From: Lentimicrobiaceae bacterium
GTDB lineage: Bacteria > Bacteroidota > Bacteroidia > Bacteroidales > JAGONC01
Direction: 5' to 3'
NCBI GenBank assembly: GCA_017993235.1
Contig: JAGONC010000001.1
Location: forward strand, 128,880-192,879
Length of the DNA: 64,000 nt
Every line of letters starts with the position of its first letter. Within the stretch, counting starts at the first letter, position 1. Shown piece by piece: positions 27,766 through 39,734 of this stretch. The translations under genes and the position numbers were made by a program. The notes beneath the pieces are model-generated. The model was not told the origin of the DNA, ran no database searches, and saw only the letters and a program-made list of their open reading frames with translations.

Positions 27766-30090
27766 GTGCAACCGATCCGTTATGACAAACGATTATTGAA
27801 AAAATGGTCAAAAAGGGTAACAGGTATCATTTTTGCCACAGTCCTTATCTTTATTCTGCTGGATCGTATTTACCCATTTATCCCTGCTGAGGATTTTTCG
27901 CAGGTCATAACCGCCTGTGATGGCACAATCCTGCATGTTTTTCTGAATAAAGAAGACAAATGGAGGATCAGGACTGAGCTTGCAGAGATTAGCCCTGAAC
28001 TGCAAAAAACCATCGTTTTTAAGGAAGACAGGTTTTTTTATTGCCATTTTGGTGTGAATCCCATCGCCATGATCAGGGCACTATACCAAAACACGGTTTA
28101 CGGTGAACGAATCTCGGGTGCTTCCACCATTACGATGCAACTGGCAAGGCTTCTGGAGCCTAAACCCAGGACATACAGGAACAAACTGATCGAGATGTTC
28201 AGGGCGATCCAGCTCGAATGGCATTTCCGTAAAAGGGAAATCCTGCAAATGTACCTGAACCACCTTCCCTATGGAGGAAATATTGAAGGCGTAAAGACAG
28301 CTTCATGGATCTTTTATGAACAATCTCTCCAGACGCTCAGCCTGGCGCAAATCATTGCCCTGAGCATCATCCCCAACAATCCTTCTGCTTATTCGGGCGG
28401 AAAACGTGACCTGGATCTCATCCGTGAAAGAAACCGTTGGCTGGACTTTTTCAGAAAAAAGAGGCTGTTCAGCTGGCAATTGATCCGGGATGCAAAGGAA
28501 GAGCCTCTGGGTATGGAAAGACACCCGCTGCCGGGAAAAGTACCGCACCTGGCTGTCCGGCTGCATGGTGAGCACCCTGAGATGGTCAGTGTGCCAACCT
28601 GGATCGATCCCGAGCTCCAGAGCCGTATTGAAACGATCACATGGAATTATATAAAAAGTATCCGCGGGAGGGGTATACAAAATGCTGCAGTGATGGTGGT
28701 TGACAATGCGACAGGGGGCGTGGTAAGCTATCTGGGATCCGCTGATTTTAACGATGCAGCCTCCTCCGGCCAGGTGGATGGTGTCAGGGCCGTCCGTTCA
28801 CCGGGAAGCACGCTGAAACCATTCCTGTACGCCCTGGCAACCGACAGGGGGCTCGTCACGCCTGCCTGTGTGATTTCAGACGTTCCCGCACGGTTTGGCG
28901 GGTATCATCCTGAGAACTATGACGGCACCTACCACGGATTGATATCTGTCAAAAATGCGCTTGCTTTATCCCTGAATGTCCCGGCAGTGAAACTGCTCGA
29001 TGAGCTGAATGCGGATTATTTTATAGATAAGCTGGTGGAGGCGGGCTTCCGAACCATTGGACGAAAAAGGGAAGAACTGGGATTATCGGTGATTCTCGGT
29101 GGATGTGGTGTCACCCTGGAGGAATTGACGAGCCTTTATCTGTCATTTGCAAGAGGAGGCGTCTATTACCCGTCGCACTGCGTGCAAACCGGGCAAAGCA
29201 AGACATCCGATACCCTTTTCAGCGCTCCCGCTGCCTTTATGGTGACCGAAATGATGACCTCCCTCAAGCGACCTGATTTTCCGGCGAAAGCGGAACAAAT
29301 CATTGACCTTCCCCGTATTGCCTGGAAGACCGGTACCTCCTACGGCAGGAGGGATGCCTGGAGCATCGGATTTAACCCGCTCTATACAGTAGGGGTATGG
29401 ATCGGTAATTTTCAGGGTAATGGTATACCGGAACTCAACGGGACTGATTTCGCCGCTCCGCTTCTTTTCAGGATTTTCCGGATCCTTGATCAGGAAAACG
29501 AACATCCCTGGTTCAACGCACCCTCCGGTATCGCAACGAGAGAGGTGTGCGCAAGGTCAGGTTTGCCTCCAGCGGATTTCTGCACTGATCTGATCGAGGA
29601 TGAATATATTCCGGGAATCTCACCCTCGGAACGATGCCAGCACCTGCGTGCCGTTTTTGTAAGCTGCGACAGCACAATGTCCTTCTGCCGGTCGTGCCTT
29701 CCCGAAGCAGGTTACCGTACACAATACTATCCCAACTATCCTCCAGAGGTCATTGCCTATATGGATCAGGAAAACATACCCTATGAATCCATTCCCATCC
29801 ATAATCCGGCATGCGAACGGATTTTTCAGGAAAACGCACCGAAGATCACCTCCCTGACAGAGAATGCAGAATACATTTTATTCCGAAAGGAGCAGCAACT
29901 GCTGAAACTTTCCTGTCAGGCGGAAAGTGATGTCGGAAAGGTCTTCTGGTACGTCAACAATAAATTCCTGTCCCCGGCGAGAGTAAGCGAATCCCTGTTT
30001 TTTGAGCCGCCGGAGGGTGAAGTAAAGGTTTCTTGCCTCGACGATAAAGGCAGGAATACAGATATCTGGATAACCGTAAAATACATATAG
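27766..30090 (+). CDS. pbpC: Penicillin-binding protein 1C
   Basis: A 774-residue class A PBP of the 1C type. After a basic N-terminus and one membrane anchor (VTGIIFATVLIFILLDRIY) comes the GT51 glycosyltransferase (FKEDRFFYCHFGVNP with the catalytic Glu, GASTITMQLARLL, RKREILQMYLNHLPYG). The transpeptidase follows, with the active-site SxxK in SPGSTLKPFLYAL and the KTGT motif in AWKTGTSYGRRDAW. A BiPBP_C-like C-terminal domain ends the protein. The start is GTG at 27766, ten bases after the selD stop; no ATG precedes the anchor. It probably shares the selenium transcript by position only. Confidence 0.95.
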   Translation: MQPIRYDKRLLKKWSKRVTGIIFATVLIFILLDRIYPFIPAEDFSQVITACDGTILHVFLNKEDKWRIRTELAEISPELQKTIVFKEDRFFYCHFGVNPIAMIRALYQNTVYGERISGASTITMQLARLLEPKPRTYRNKLIEMFRAIQLEWHFRKREILQMYLNHLPYGGNIEGVKTASWIFYEQSLQTLSLAQIIALSIIPNNPSAYSGGKRDLDLIRERNRWLDFFRKKRLFSWQLIRDAKEEPLGMERHPLPGKVPHLAVRLHGEHPEMVSVPTWIDPELQSRIETITWNYIKSIRGRGIQNAAVMVVDNATGGVVSYLGSADFNDAASSGQVDGVRAVRSPGSTLKPFLYALATDRGLVTPACVISDVPARFGGYHPENYDGTYHGLISVKNALALSLNVPAVKLLDELNADYFIDKLVEAGFRTIGRKREELGLSVILGGCGVTLEELTSLYLSFARGGVYYPSHCVQTGQSKTSDTLFSAPAAFMVTEMMTSLKRPDFPAKAEQIIDLPRIAWKTGTSYGRRDAWSIGFNPLYTVGVWIGNFQGNGIPELNGTDFAAPLLFRIFRILDQENEHPWFNAPSGIATREVCARSGLPPADFCTDLIEDEYIPGISPSERCQHLRAVFVSCDSTMSFCRSCLPEAGYRTQYYPNYPPEVIAYMDQENIPYESIPIHNPACERIFQENAPKITSLTENAEYILFRKEQQLLKLSCQAESDVGKVFWYVNNKFLSPARVSESLFFEPPEGEVKVSCLDDKGRNTDIWITVKYI

Positions 30091-30109
30091 ACATTTCGGT
30101 TATTTTTCG

Positions 30110-30117
30110 TACATTTG
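30110..30117 (+). promoter_or_regulatory. -7 box TACATTTG for ychF
   Basis: Perfect TAnnTTTG match 20 bases before the ychF ATG. Confidence 0.6.
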
Positions 30118-30137
30118 CTTTAGAAAAAATAATTACC

Positions 30138-31235
30138 ATGTCACTCAAATGCGGCATCATTGGTCTGACGAATTCCGGAAAGACCACCATCTTCAACTGT
30201 ATGTCTCCTTCCAAGGCTGAAGCTTCCCGGACGGCATTCACGTCCTCCAAATCCAATCTGGGCATAATTCCCGTTCCTGACGACCGGTTGTACAGGATCG
30301 ATGCGCTGATAAAATCACAGAAGATCGTGCCTGCTACCGTTGAGATCATCGATATACCGGGCCTTGCCAAAGGATCCAGTCATGGTGAGGGTATCGGTAA
30401 TAAATTTCTGGCGGACATCCAGAAAACCGATGCGCTGATCCATGTGCTGCGATGTTTTGATGATGAAACCCTGCCGCATATCGAAGGATCTGTTGACCCG
30501 GTAAGGGATATTGAAATCCTGGAGCTGGAACTCCAGGTGAAAGACCTTGAAATGATTGAACGCAAGATCCAGAAGTATGAGAAGCTGACAAAAGTCGGCG
30601 AGAAAGATGCTAAAAAAGGTCTTGAGATTCTTGAACATATCAGGGAAAACCTGGATAATTTCAATTCCATACGTAATCTCTCCCTGACGGAAGAAGACAG
30701 AAAATACCTATCCGATCTTTTTATGCTTACGGATATCCCTGTCATCTATGTGTGCAACGTGGATGATGCTTCGGCAATCAGTGGCAATCAATATGTTGAA
30801 AGAGTGAAGGAAGCTGTGAAGCACGAAAATACAGAGGTCATCATCATTGCCGGGAAGCTGGAGGCTGAAATCGCGGAACTGGAAAATTCAGATGACAGAA
30901 TGGCATTCCTGGCCGATGCAGGCCTGGAGGAGCCTGGTGTCAATAAACTGATTCGCTCCGCGTACAAGCTACTGAATCTTGAATCATTTTATACGGCTGG
31001 CCCAAAAGAGGTCCGCGCATGGACCATACACAGGGGGATGACTGCCCCTCAGGCAGCCGGTGTGATCCACAGCGATCTTGAACGGGGCTTCATCCGGGCA
31101 GAGGTGATGAAATATGAAGATTTCGTCCATTATGGCTCAGAACATGCCTGCAAGGAAGCCGGAAAATTTTCCGTGGAAGGCAAAAACTATATCGTCAGCG
31201 AAGGGGATATCCTCCACATACGGTTTAATGTTTAG
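30138..31235 (+). CDS. ychF: Ribosome-associated ATPase YchF (Obg family)
   Basis: YchF is a universally conserved Obg-type P-loop protein that prefers ATP and binds ribosomes. The 365-residue length is standard. Motifs: G1 GLTNSGKTTIFNCM (family usually has GLPNVGKST, so this variant is noticeable), EIIDIPGLAKGSSHGEGIGNKFL, IHVLRCFDD, IPVIYVCNVDD, and the C-terminal TGS domain (FYTAGPKEVRAWTIHRGM, GDILHIRFNV). It has its own -7 box and converges on mltG across a tandem-repeat tract. Confidence 0.96.
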   Translation: MSLKCGIIGLTNSGKTTIFNCMSPSKAEASRTAFTSSKSNLGIIPVPDDRLYRIDALIKSQKIVPATVEIIDIPGLAKGSSHGEGIGNKFLADIQKTDALIHVLRCFDDETLPHIEGSVDPVRDIEILELELQVKDLEMIERKIQKYEKLTKVGEKDAKKGLEILEHIRENLDNFNSIRNLSLTEEDRKYLSDLFMLTDIPVIYVCNVDDASAISGNQYVERVKEAVKHENTEVIIIAGKLEAEIAELENSDDRMAFLADAGLEEPGVNKLIRSAYKLLNLESFYTAGPKEVRAWTIHRGMTAPQAAGVIHSDLERGFIRAEVMKYEDFVHYGSEHACKEAGKFSVEGKNYIVSEGDILHIRFNV

Positions 31236-31242
31236 AAATTCC

Positions 31243-31284
31243 CTGATATCTGATATTTGATATTTGATTTTGATTTTGATTTTA
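31243..31284. repeat. Short tandem repeat, 7-nt period grading into 6-nt period
   Basis: CTGATAT, CTGATAT, TTGATAT, TTGATTT (7-nt units from 31243 to 31270), then TGATTT twice. It fills the gap between the ychF stop and the convergent mltG stop, and the last bases contain the mltG stop codon (TTA on plus). Confidence 0.85.
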
Positions 31285-32334
31285 GGGAGCGTTGGTCCTT
31301 TCCCGAAAAGCACGCTGGTATTTCCGGGCATTGATCAGGTGCTGATTGTAGGTCTTTGCAAATGCATGATATCCTGAGAAGTCTTCTCTGGCACAGAAGT
31401 AATAGTAATCGTGCTCTTCAAAGTCCAGTACGGCATCGATCGACTCAATGGAAGGTACACAGATGGGCCCCGGGGGAAGACCTTCATAGAGATAGGTGTT
31501 GTATCGTGAGTCGATTCGCGTGTGCCGGTTCAGCACCCGCTTCATGGTAAAGTCGCCGACGACGTAGACAATCGTAGGATCGGCCTGCAGCTTCCAGTCA
31601 TCGCGCCATCGGTTCATATAAACACCCGCCATCCTCGCTTTTTCATCATTCTTGCGTGTTTCTTTCTCAATAATGGAAGCCAGTATGCTCACCTCCTGCC
31701 GGGTCATCCCGGAGCGTGTCCTTTTCTGATCCCGTTCTGGGATCCAGAATTCTTCATATTCCTTGTACATCCGGTTAATGAATCCTGTGGCATCCGTGTT
31801 CCAGTAAAATTCATAGGTGTTGGGAATAAACAGTGTCAGACAGTTCTCAGTATTGAATCCTAATTTCTGTAAAAAGATTGAATCCGACAGAAGCAACAGG
31901 ATGGAGAGAGAGTCGGCCTCCAGCTGACGCCCAACTTTCCCTGCAAGATCTTTCTTCAACCGGATATTGTTCATCACAACCTGTACAGGCGTTTGAAGTC
32001 CGGCCCTGAGCGTGTTAATCAGCACGTTGTTGCTCATTCCGTTAAATAGCAAATAGCGCCCTGCCTTTATTTGCGATGGATAAGTTTTCTTTTCGGCGAG
32101 CCATTCGAAGGTATTCCGTCTTTTAATAAATCCCTGGGAATACAGCTGGGATTTTACGTCTTCAAAATCGGAATTTGTACGTATATAAACCGATGCATTT
32201 TCGGGATCGGAAACGATGACATTGGGCTTAAACCAGATCCAGTGAACGGTAAGGATAATAGCTGAACAAAGCAACACCAGGAAAACAAATAAGAGCAAAA
32301 GTATTCTGAGCAGATGGCGCTTATTGATTTTCAT
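31282..32334 (-). CDS. mltG: Endolytic murein transglycosylase MltG
   Basis: An inner-membrane YceG-family lytic transglycosylase that cuts nascent glycan strands. From the preferred start (MKINKRHLLRILL at 32334) it has about 350 residues, with one membrane anchor (LLLLFVFLVLLCSAIILTV), a LysM-like part, and the catalytic region ILASIIEKETRKNDEKARMAGVYMNR with the key Glu, then LQADPTIVYV and YEGLPPGPICVPSIESIDAVL. A longer ORF to 32382 adds residues unlike the family. The chosen ATG overlaps the end of the upstream GNAT gene by 14 bases, which indicates coupling. Confidence 0.94.
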   Translation of the reverse strand: MKINKRHLLRILLLLFVFLVLLCSAIILTVHWIWFKPNVIVSDPENASVYIRTNSDFEDVKSQLYSQGFIKRRNTFEWLAEKKTYPSQIKAGRYLLFNGMSNNVLINTLRAGLQTPVQVVMNNIRLKKDLAGKVGRQLEADSLSILLLLSDSIFLQKLGFNTENCLTLFIPNTYEFYWNTDATGFINRMYKEYEEFWIPERDQKRTRSGMTRQEVSILASIIEKETRKNDEKARMAGVYMNRWRDDWKLQADPTIVYVVGDFTMKRVLNRHTRIDSRYNTYLYEGLPPGPICVPSIESIDAVLDFEEHDYYYFCAREDFSGYHAFAKTYNQHLINARKYQRAFRERTNAP

Positions 32335-32857
32335 GGGTATTGATTCGTTGAAGAATATATTCATCCTCCCATTCATTTCCAATCAGCACCCATTCCTTTT
32401 TCAGCCCGATAATTTCAAACTGATGGTTTGCAAACAGGTTTAGGCTGACAATATTGGTTGACAGAATATGGCAGAATAACTGATGCAGGTTCAACGTATG
32501 AAAGGCGTAGTCGACCAATAGTTCCAGGGCTTCGGAGGCGTATCCCTGGCTGCGGTATTCCCGCGAGATGAGGATACCCACACCGGCTCTCCGGTGTGCT
32601 GGTTCAAATTCGAACAGGTCGATCGTACCAATGGTTACTGTCTTTTCCGATGGATCCGTTATGTCGATCATGAACCGCAGCTGCCGGGTTGAATAAATAT
32701 CCTGCTGGGCGTTCATTACGTACTGTTCAATAGCAAAACGGGAGTAAGGTGCGTTGGTGTTGCTTACATGCCATACGGTTCTGTCATTTTCCCATGCATA
32801 CAGGAAATCAATATCAGTGGGCTCGGGTGCCCTGAGGATCACTCTTTTCCCAATCAT
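32321..32857 (-). CDS. GNAT family N-acetyltransferase (RimJ/RimL type)
   Basis: A 178-residue acetyltransferase. The GNAT core is seen as IGTIDLFEFEPAHRRAGVGILI followed by the acetyl-CoA loop REYRSQGYASEALELLVDYAF (R-x-x-G-x-A form), then LHQLFCHILSTNIVSLNLFANHQF. N-terminal VILRAPEPTDIDFLYAWEND is typical of the RimJ/RimL-like group acting on protein N-termini or small amines. The substrate is unknown. It sits 13 bases after dapF and overlaps mltG, so dapF-GNAT-mltG is one operon. Confidence 0.9.
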   Translation of the reverse strand: MIGKRVILRAPEPTDIDFLYAWENDRTVWHVSNTNAPYSRFAIEQYVMNAQQDIYSTRQLRFMIDITDPSEKTVTIGTIDLFEFEPAHRRAGVGILISREYRSQGYASEALELLVDYAFHTLNLHQLFCHILSTNIVSLNLFANHQFEIIGLKKEWVLIGNEWEDEYILQRINTHENQ

Positions 32858-32870
32858 AAACGTATATGGA

Positions 32871-33659
32871 TTACATATTTATTTCACCCTGGAATACAAA
32901 CGATACCGGCCCTTCCAGCCAAACATCGGAATAACGATCTCCTGACCGGTTGAAATAAACCGCCAGTTCTCCACCCAATGTCTGGAATCGTATCAGATGA
33001 GGCTGCCCGGATGCCTGTGAAGCCAGGAACAGTGCCGAGGCAACGGTCCCTGTTCCACACGAAAGGGTCTCATTCTCAACACCACGTTCATAGGTCCTGA
33101 TGTAATTCTTTTTTCCGATCGTTTCTATAAAATTGACGTTGACACCCTGCTCATGAAAGGGATCACTGTAACGGATCTCTTTCCCGAGCTTATTTACATC
33201 CAGCTCCTTCAGATTCCTCACCTTACGGATTACATGCGGGGATCCCGTGTCGATCACCGTGTTGACATCAGGGTTTTGAGAGAACACCACATCTTTCATG
33301 CGCAGACGCACCATTGCGGTATGATAGCTCTCCTTGACGATCATGGCCTGGTGCATCCCATCGATGGCTTCGAAGTTGAATTCCATGCCGCTCAATCCGG
33401 TCCTTCTGGCGAAGACTGCAATACACCTGCCTCCATTCCCGCACATGGTGGATTCATCGCCATTGGCATTGTAATAAAGCATTTTAAAATCATAACTTTC
33501 CGACCTGTTCATCAGGATCAGCCCGTCGGCGCCAATTCCATATTTCCTGTCACAGAGTAACCTGACAATATTGCTGCTGGCAGAAAAAAAAGCTGACCTG
33601 TTGTCAATCATGATAAAATCATTGCCAGTGCCCTGGTACTTGGAAAAGATAAGTTTCAT
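32871..33659 (-). CDS. dapF: Diaminopimelate epimerase
   Basis: DapF converts LL- to meso-diaminopimelate for lysine and peptidoglycan. The 262-residue protein contains KYQGTGNDFIMIDN at the N-terminus, the first catalytic cysteine in NGDESTMCGNGGRCIAVF, and the second in RGVENETLSCGTGTVASA. Both acid/base cysteines are intact. It is first in a minus-strand operon with the GNAT gene and mltG, so two cell-wall genes share the transcript. A -7 box lies at 33723-33730. Confidence 0.96.
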   Translation of the reverse strand: MKLIFSKYQGTGNDFIMIDNRSAFFSASSNIVRLLCDRKYGIGADGLILMNRSESYDFKMLYYNANGDESTMCGNGGRCIAVFARRTGLSGMEFNFEAIDGMHQAMIVKESYHTAMVRLRMKDVVFSQNPDVNTVIDTGSPHVIRKVRNLKELDVNKLGKEIRYSDPFHEQGVNVNFIETIGKKNYIRTYERGVENETLSCGTGTVASALFLASQASGQPHLIRFQTLGGELAVYFNRSGDRYSDVWLEGPVSFVFQGEINM

Positions 33660-33722
33660 GGATCTTTATCAATCAATGGTTTAAGAACAGAATGCTCAGG
33701 TTATGTAACTGTTTTTCTTTGA

Positions 33723-33730
33723 CAAAATTA
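33723..33730 (-). promoter_or_regulatory. -7 box (TAATTTTG on minus) for the dapF operon
   Basis: Plus strand CAAAATTA; perfect TAnnTTTG on the minus strand, 64 bases upstream of the dapF ATG. Confidence 0.55.
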
Positions 33731-33796
33731 CAAAATGCAACGCACCTAAGCCCGAATGAAGATGATTTCGTAATCCTTTTATATTTTATCGTCAGA

Positions 33797-33815
33797 TTAA
33801 CATATTTTAACATAT
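33797..33815. promoter_or_regulatory. Direct repeat TTAACATAT with 10-base period upstream of htrA
   Basis: Two perfect copies of TTAACATAT at 33797-33805 and 33807-33815, one helical turn apart, in the htrA upstream region. This is the layout of a response-regulator half-site pair. The regulator is unknown. Confidence 0.4.
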
Positions 33816-33959
33816 CGGATATAATCATCCAGGACCATGTTGCGTTGAAGGTTCATTCAATTTCTGGGTTTATATGCCTGCGGATTTCGTTCTGAAAAGG
33901 TACAGTTCTTGATCAGTGAACATAATCATTTTAAAAAAGTTTATAAAATCGGAGGATAT

Positions 33960-35429
33960 ATGAAGAAATTTTTAAGTTTAGTTATCGCTGCGGTTGTTGG
34001 AGCACTGATTACCTGGGCTGTCATAGGTTTCCAGGTTAAAAAATCCGGAACAGACTTAACTCCGGAGAATTTTCCTGAAAAGGTTCCGGTATCCATGACA
34101 TCGGACGTACAGGTTTATGCCCCCCAGATCCTTCCTGATTTTTCTGAAGCGGCTGGCAAATCCATCAATGCCGTGGTTCACATCATGACACAATATCAGC
34201 GTCAGATGAGTGTTTACGACTATTTTTTTGATTGGCGTGACTTCTTTGGAGAACCCGACAATCAGCAAAAAGATCCCATGTATATGGGTTCAGGATCGGG
34301 AGTGATCATCTCCGCTGATGGCTATATCGTTACCAATAATCATGTTGTTGAGGGTGCGGATCAGATTCAGGTCGTTTTAAATGATAAACGGACTTACGAT
34401 GCAACGATCGTGGGCACAGATCCTTCGACCGATCTTGCTCTGATCCGGATCAACGAGGAATCGCTGCCGTATATCTCTTTCGGAAACTCGGACGAGCTGA
34501 GGATAGGTGAATGGGTTCTTGCTGTCGGCAATCCCTTCAATCTTACCTCTACGGTCACGGCAGGTATCGTCAGTGCGAAAGCACGTAACATCAATATTTT
34601 ACAAACTCCGGATGGAACCTCAGCCATTGAGTCGTTTATTCAAACAGATGCTGCTGTGAACAAGGGCAACAGTGGCGGGGCTCTTGTCAACACCAGGGGT
34701 GAACTGGTCGGTATCAATGCGGCCATTGCTTCAGGCACTGGTTATTATTCAGGTTATTCTTTCGCCATCCCTTCGAACCTGGTTAAAAAAGTTGTGGGTG
34801 ACCTCAGGGAATTTGGCGAGGTTCAGCGTGCTCTCCTGGGCGTTTCCATACGTGATATTGACAGCAAGCTTGCTGATGATCTCGGTCTGAAAGAAATCAA
34901 GGGCGTTTATGTTGCTGGTGTTTCTGACAACGGATCAGCAAAAGCAGCAGGCATTCAGACAGGGGATGTCATCCTTCAGATTGATTACAAGGCAGTGAAC
35001 AGCACTTCTGAACTGCTGGAGCAGGTTGGCCAGAAAAGACCTGGTGAAGAGGTTATGCTGGTTGTTAACCGTAAAAATCAGGAAAAATCATTCAGGCTGC
35101 AGCTGAAAAACAGGGCAGGGACCATGGATATCGTCCAGAAGCAGGCAGTGGACGATGTGGATGTTCTTCTGGGTGCAACTCTGGTACCTGTAACCAATCA
35201 GGATAAAGAACGTCTGAGCATTGACAATGGAGTAAAGGTTACAGAATTGAAGAAAGGCAAACTGAGTGATGCCGGAGTTCGTGACGGATTTATCATCCTG
35301 CGGATCGACAAGCAAACCATCCGCTCAGTAACAGATATCGAAAATGTACTGTCCAGTGCTTCCGGAGGTATTTTGATCGAAGGTATTTATCCCAATGGGC
35401 TTCGCGCTTATTATGGAGTGGGATGGTAA
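33960..35429 (+). CDS. htrA: Periplasmic serine protease/chaperone HtrA (DegP/DegQ type)
   Basis: A 489-residue Do-type protease for misfolded envelope proteins. The N-terminus is a signal peptide or anchor (FLSLVIAAVVGALITWAVIG). The trypsin-like domain has the triad His128 (TNNHVVEG), Asp158 (STDLALIRI) and Ser238 (NKGNSGGALVN). Two PDZ domains follow (about 285-385 and 400-485). The start at 33960 (MKKFLSLV) is preferred because GGAGG precedes it; an ORF beginning at 33909 adds 17 unlike residues. It is probably stress-regulated, given the long upstream region with a direct repeat. Confidence 0.95.
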   Translation: MKKFLSLVIAAVVGALITWAVIGFQVKKSGTDLTPENFPEKVPVSMTSDVQVYAPQILPDFSEAAGKSINAVVHIMTQYQRQMSVYDYFFDWRDFFGEPDNQQKDPMYMGSGSGVIISADGYIVTNNHVVEGADQIQVVLNDKRTYDATIVGTDPSTDLALIRINEESLPYISFGNSDELRIGEWVLAVGNPFNLTSTVTAGIVSAKARNINILQTPDGTSAIESFIQTDAAVNKGNSGGALVNTRGELVGINAAIASGTGYYSGYSFAIPSNLVKKVVGDLREFGEVQRALLGVSIRDIDSKLADDLGLKEIKGVYVAGVSDNGSAKAAGIQTGDVILQIDYKAVNSTSELLEQVGQKRPGEEVMLVVNRKNQEKSFRLQLKNRAGTMDIVQKQAVDDVDVLLGATLVPVTNQDKERLSIDNGVKVTELKKGKLSDAGVRDGFIILRIDKQTIRSVTDIENVLSSASGGILIEGIYPNGLRAYYGVGW

Positions 35430-35549
35430 AACCATCCTGCAGGAATATTGTTAAAATCAGTAAAAATTTTGCATAAATGGAATAATTTTTGTAAATTGCG
35501 GAATACTTTTTTGCTGTATTAAAATTTTATAAGAGAGAAGAGGTTGTCC

Positions 35550-36416
35550 ATGAGACAATTAAAAATATCAAGGTCCATTACCAACCGGGAGACAGCTTCT
35601 TTGGACAAATATCTTCAGGATATTGGAAAAGAGGAGATGATCACGGCCGAAGAAGAGGTTGAACTGGCACGCAGGATTAAAACCGGGGATCAGAAGGCAC
35701 TGGAGAAACTGACCAAGGCCAATCTGAGGTTTGTGGTTTCTGTCGCCAAGCAATATCAGAATCAGGGGCTTAGCTTACCGGATTTGATCAATGAGGGTAA
35801 TTTGGGTTTAATTAAAGCAGCCCGCAGGTTTGATGAAACCCGCGGTTTCAAGTTCATTTCCTACGCTGTATGGTGGATACGCCAATCCATCCTTCAGGCT
35901 CTTGCCGAGCAGTCGCGCATTGTCAGGCTTCCGCTGAATCAGGTGGGCTCGCTGAATAAGATCAAAAAGGAATCTTCCAAGCTGGAACAGAAATTCGAAC
36001 GTACGCCCAGTAACGATGAAATTGCGGAATCGCTCGAGATACCGGAGTATAAAATCGATGCAGCCATGCGGATTGGAACGCGGACAGTGTCGATGGATGC
36101 GCCTCTGGCTCAGGATGACGAAATCAAATTCCTGGATGTATATGTCCACGAAGACTCGCCCAACACGGATGCCGGGCTGATGCGTGAATCCCTGATGAAA
36201 GAGATTGAACGCTCCCTGGCCACCCTTTCGGAGAAGGAGCGTGATGTCGTAAGCCTCTATTACGGGATCGGTCTGACCCACGGACTTACCCTGGAGGAGA
36301 TTGGAGCCAAGTTCGATCTTACACGGGAAAGGGTCCGCCAAATCAAGGAAAAAGCGATCCGCAGACTGAAGCACCACTCCAGGAGCAGGTTGCTAAAAGC
36401 CTACCTTGGTCAGTGA
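35550..36416 (+). CDS. rpoD: RNA polymerase primary sigma factor (RpoD/SigA-like, Bacteroidota type)
   Basis: A 288-residue sigma-70 factor without region 1.1, as in Bacteroidota housekeeping sigma. Regions: 1.2 ([25 protein letters not shown]), 2 ([54 protein letters not shown]), 3 ([14 protein letters not shown]) and 4 ([43 protein letters not shown]). The ATG at 35550 gives the usual [17 protein letters not shown] at 35544 is an artefact. This factor is expected to read the TAnnTTTG boxes noted throughout the window. A hairpin terminator follows. Confidence 0.97.
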   Translation: MRQLKISRSITNRETASLDKYLQDIGKEEMITAEEEVELARRIKTGDQKALEKLTKANLRFVVSVAKQYQNQGLSLPDLINEGNLGLIKAARRFDETRGFKFISYAVWWIRQSILQALAEQSRIVRLPLNQVGSLNKIKKESSKLEQKFERTPSNDEIAESLEIPEYKIDAAMRIGTRTVSMDAPLAQDDEIKFLDVYVHEDSPNTDAGLMRESLMKEIERSLATLSEKERDVVSLYYGIGLTHGLTLEEIGAKFDLTRERVRQIKEKAIRRLKHHSRSRLLKAYLGQ

Positions 36417-36450
36417 CCCTTCTGCTACTGTTAGAAAATTGTTCATAATA

Positions 36451-36498
36451 AAAAAGGGCTAAGAACCAGATTATTTTGGTGATTTGCCCTTTTGTTTT
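36451..36498 (+). terminator. Rho-independent terminator after rpoD
   Basis: AAAAGGGC (36452-36459) pairs with GCCCTTTT (36486-36493). The loop contains a second short stem (ACCA with TGGT), and TTTTGTTTT follows. It separates rpoD from gap. Confidence 0.75.
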
Positions 36499-36538
36499 AT
36501 ATTTAGTCCCTGAAAATAAGGAATTAAAAAGCACGATT

Positions 36539-39666
<3,128 letters not shown>

Positions 39667-39672
39667 AATCCC

Positions 39673-39700
39673 TTGTATGTCACACTAACGATTATCTTTG
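39673..39700 (+). promoter_or_regulatory. Promoter of yidC (TTG, 17 bases, TATCTTTG)
   Basis: TTG at 39673-39675 and TATCTTTG at 39693-39700 fit the Bacteroidota -33/-7 pattern. The yidC ATG is 34 bases after the -7 box. Confidence 0.7.
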
Positions 39701-39734
39701 CGGGATATTTCCATAGAGATTTTAAAACAAGCGA

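Larger units (their letters stand above)
33660..33959. other. Divergent regulatory region between dapF and htrA
   Basis: This 300-base gap is AT-rich and holds no supported gene (a 67-codon frame at 33692-33895 has no recognisable features). It contains the dapF -7 box at 33723-33730, a TATATTTT near-consensus box in the plus direction around 33780, a direct repeat at 33797-33815, and the htrA ribosome-binding site GGAGG just before 33960. Confidence 0.6.

Noticed and set aside
33692..33895. A 67-codon frame in the dapF-htrA gap
   Set aside because: No recognisable domain, low-complexity AT-rich composition, no ribosome-binding site, and it covers promoter elements for both flanking genes.
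35421..35437. Hairpin GGATGG/CCATCC around the htrA stop codon as terminator
   Set aside because: Six-base stem with no T run after it; not convincing.
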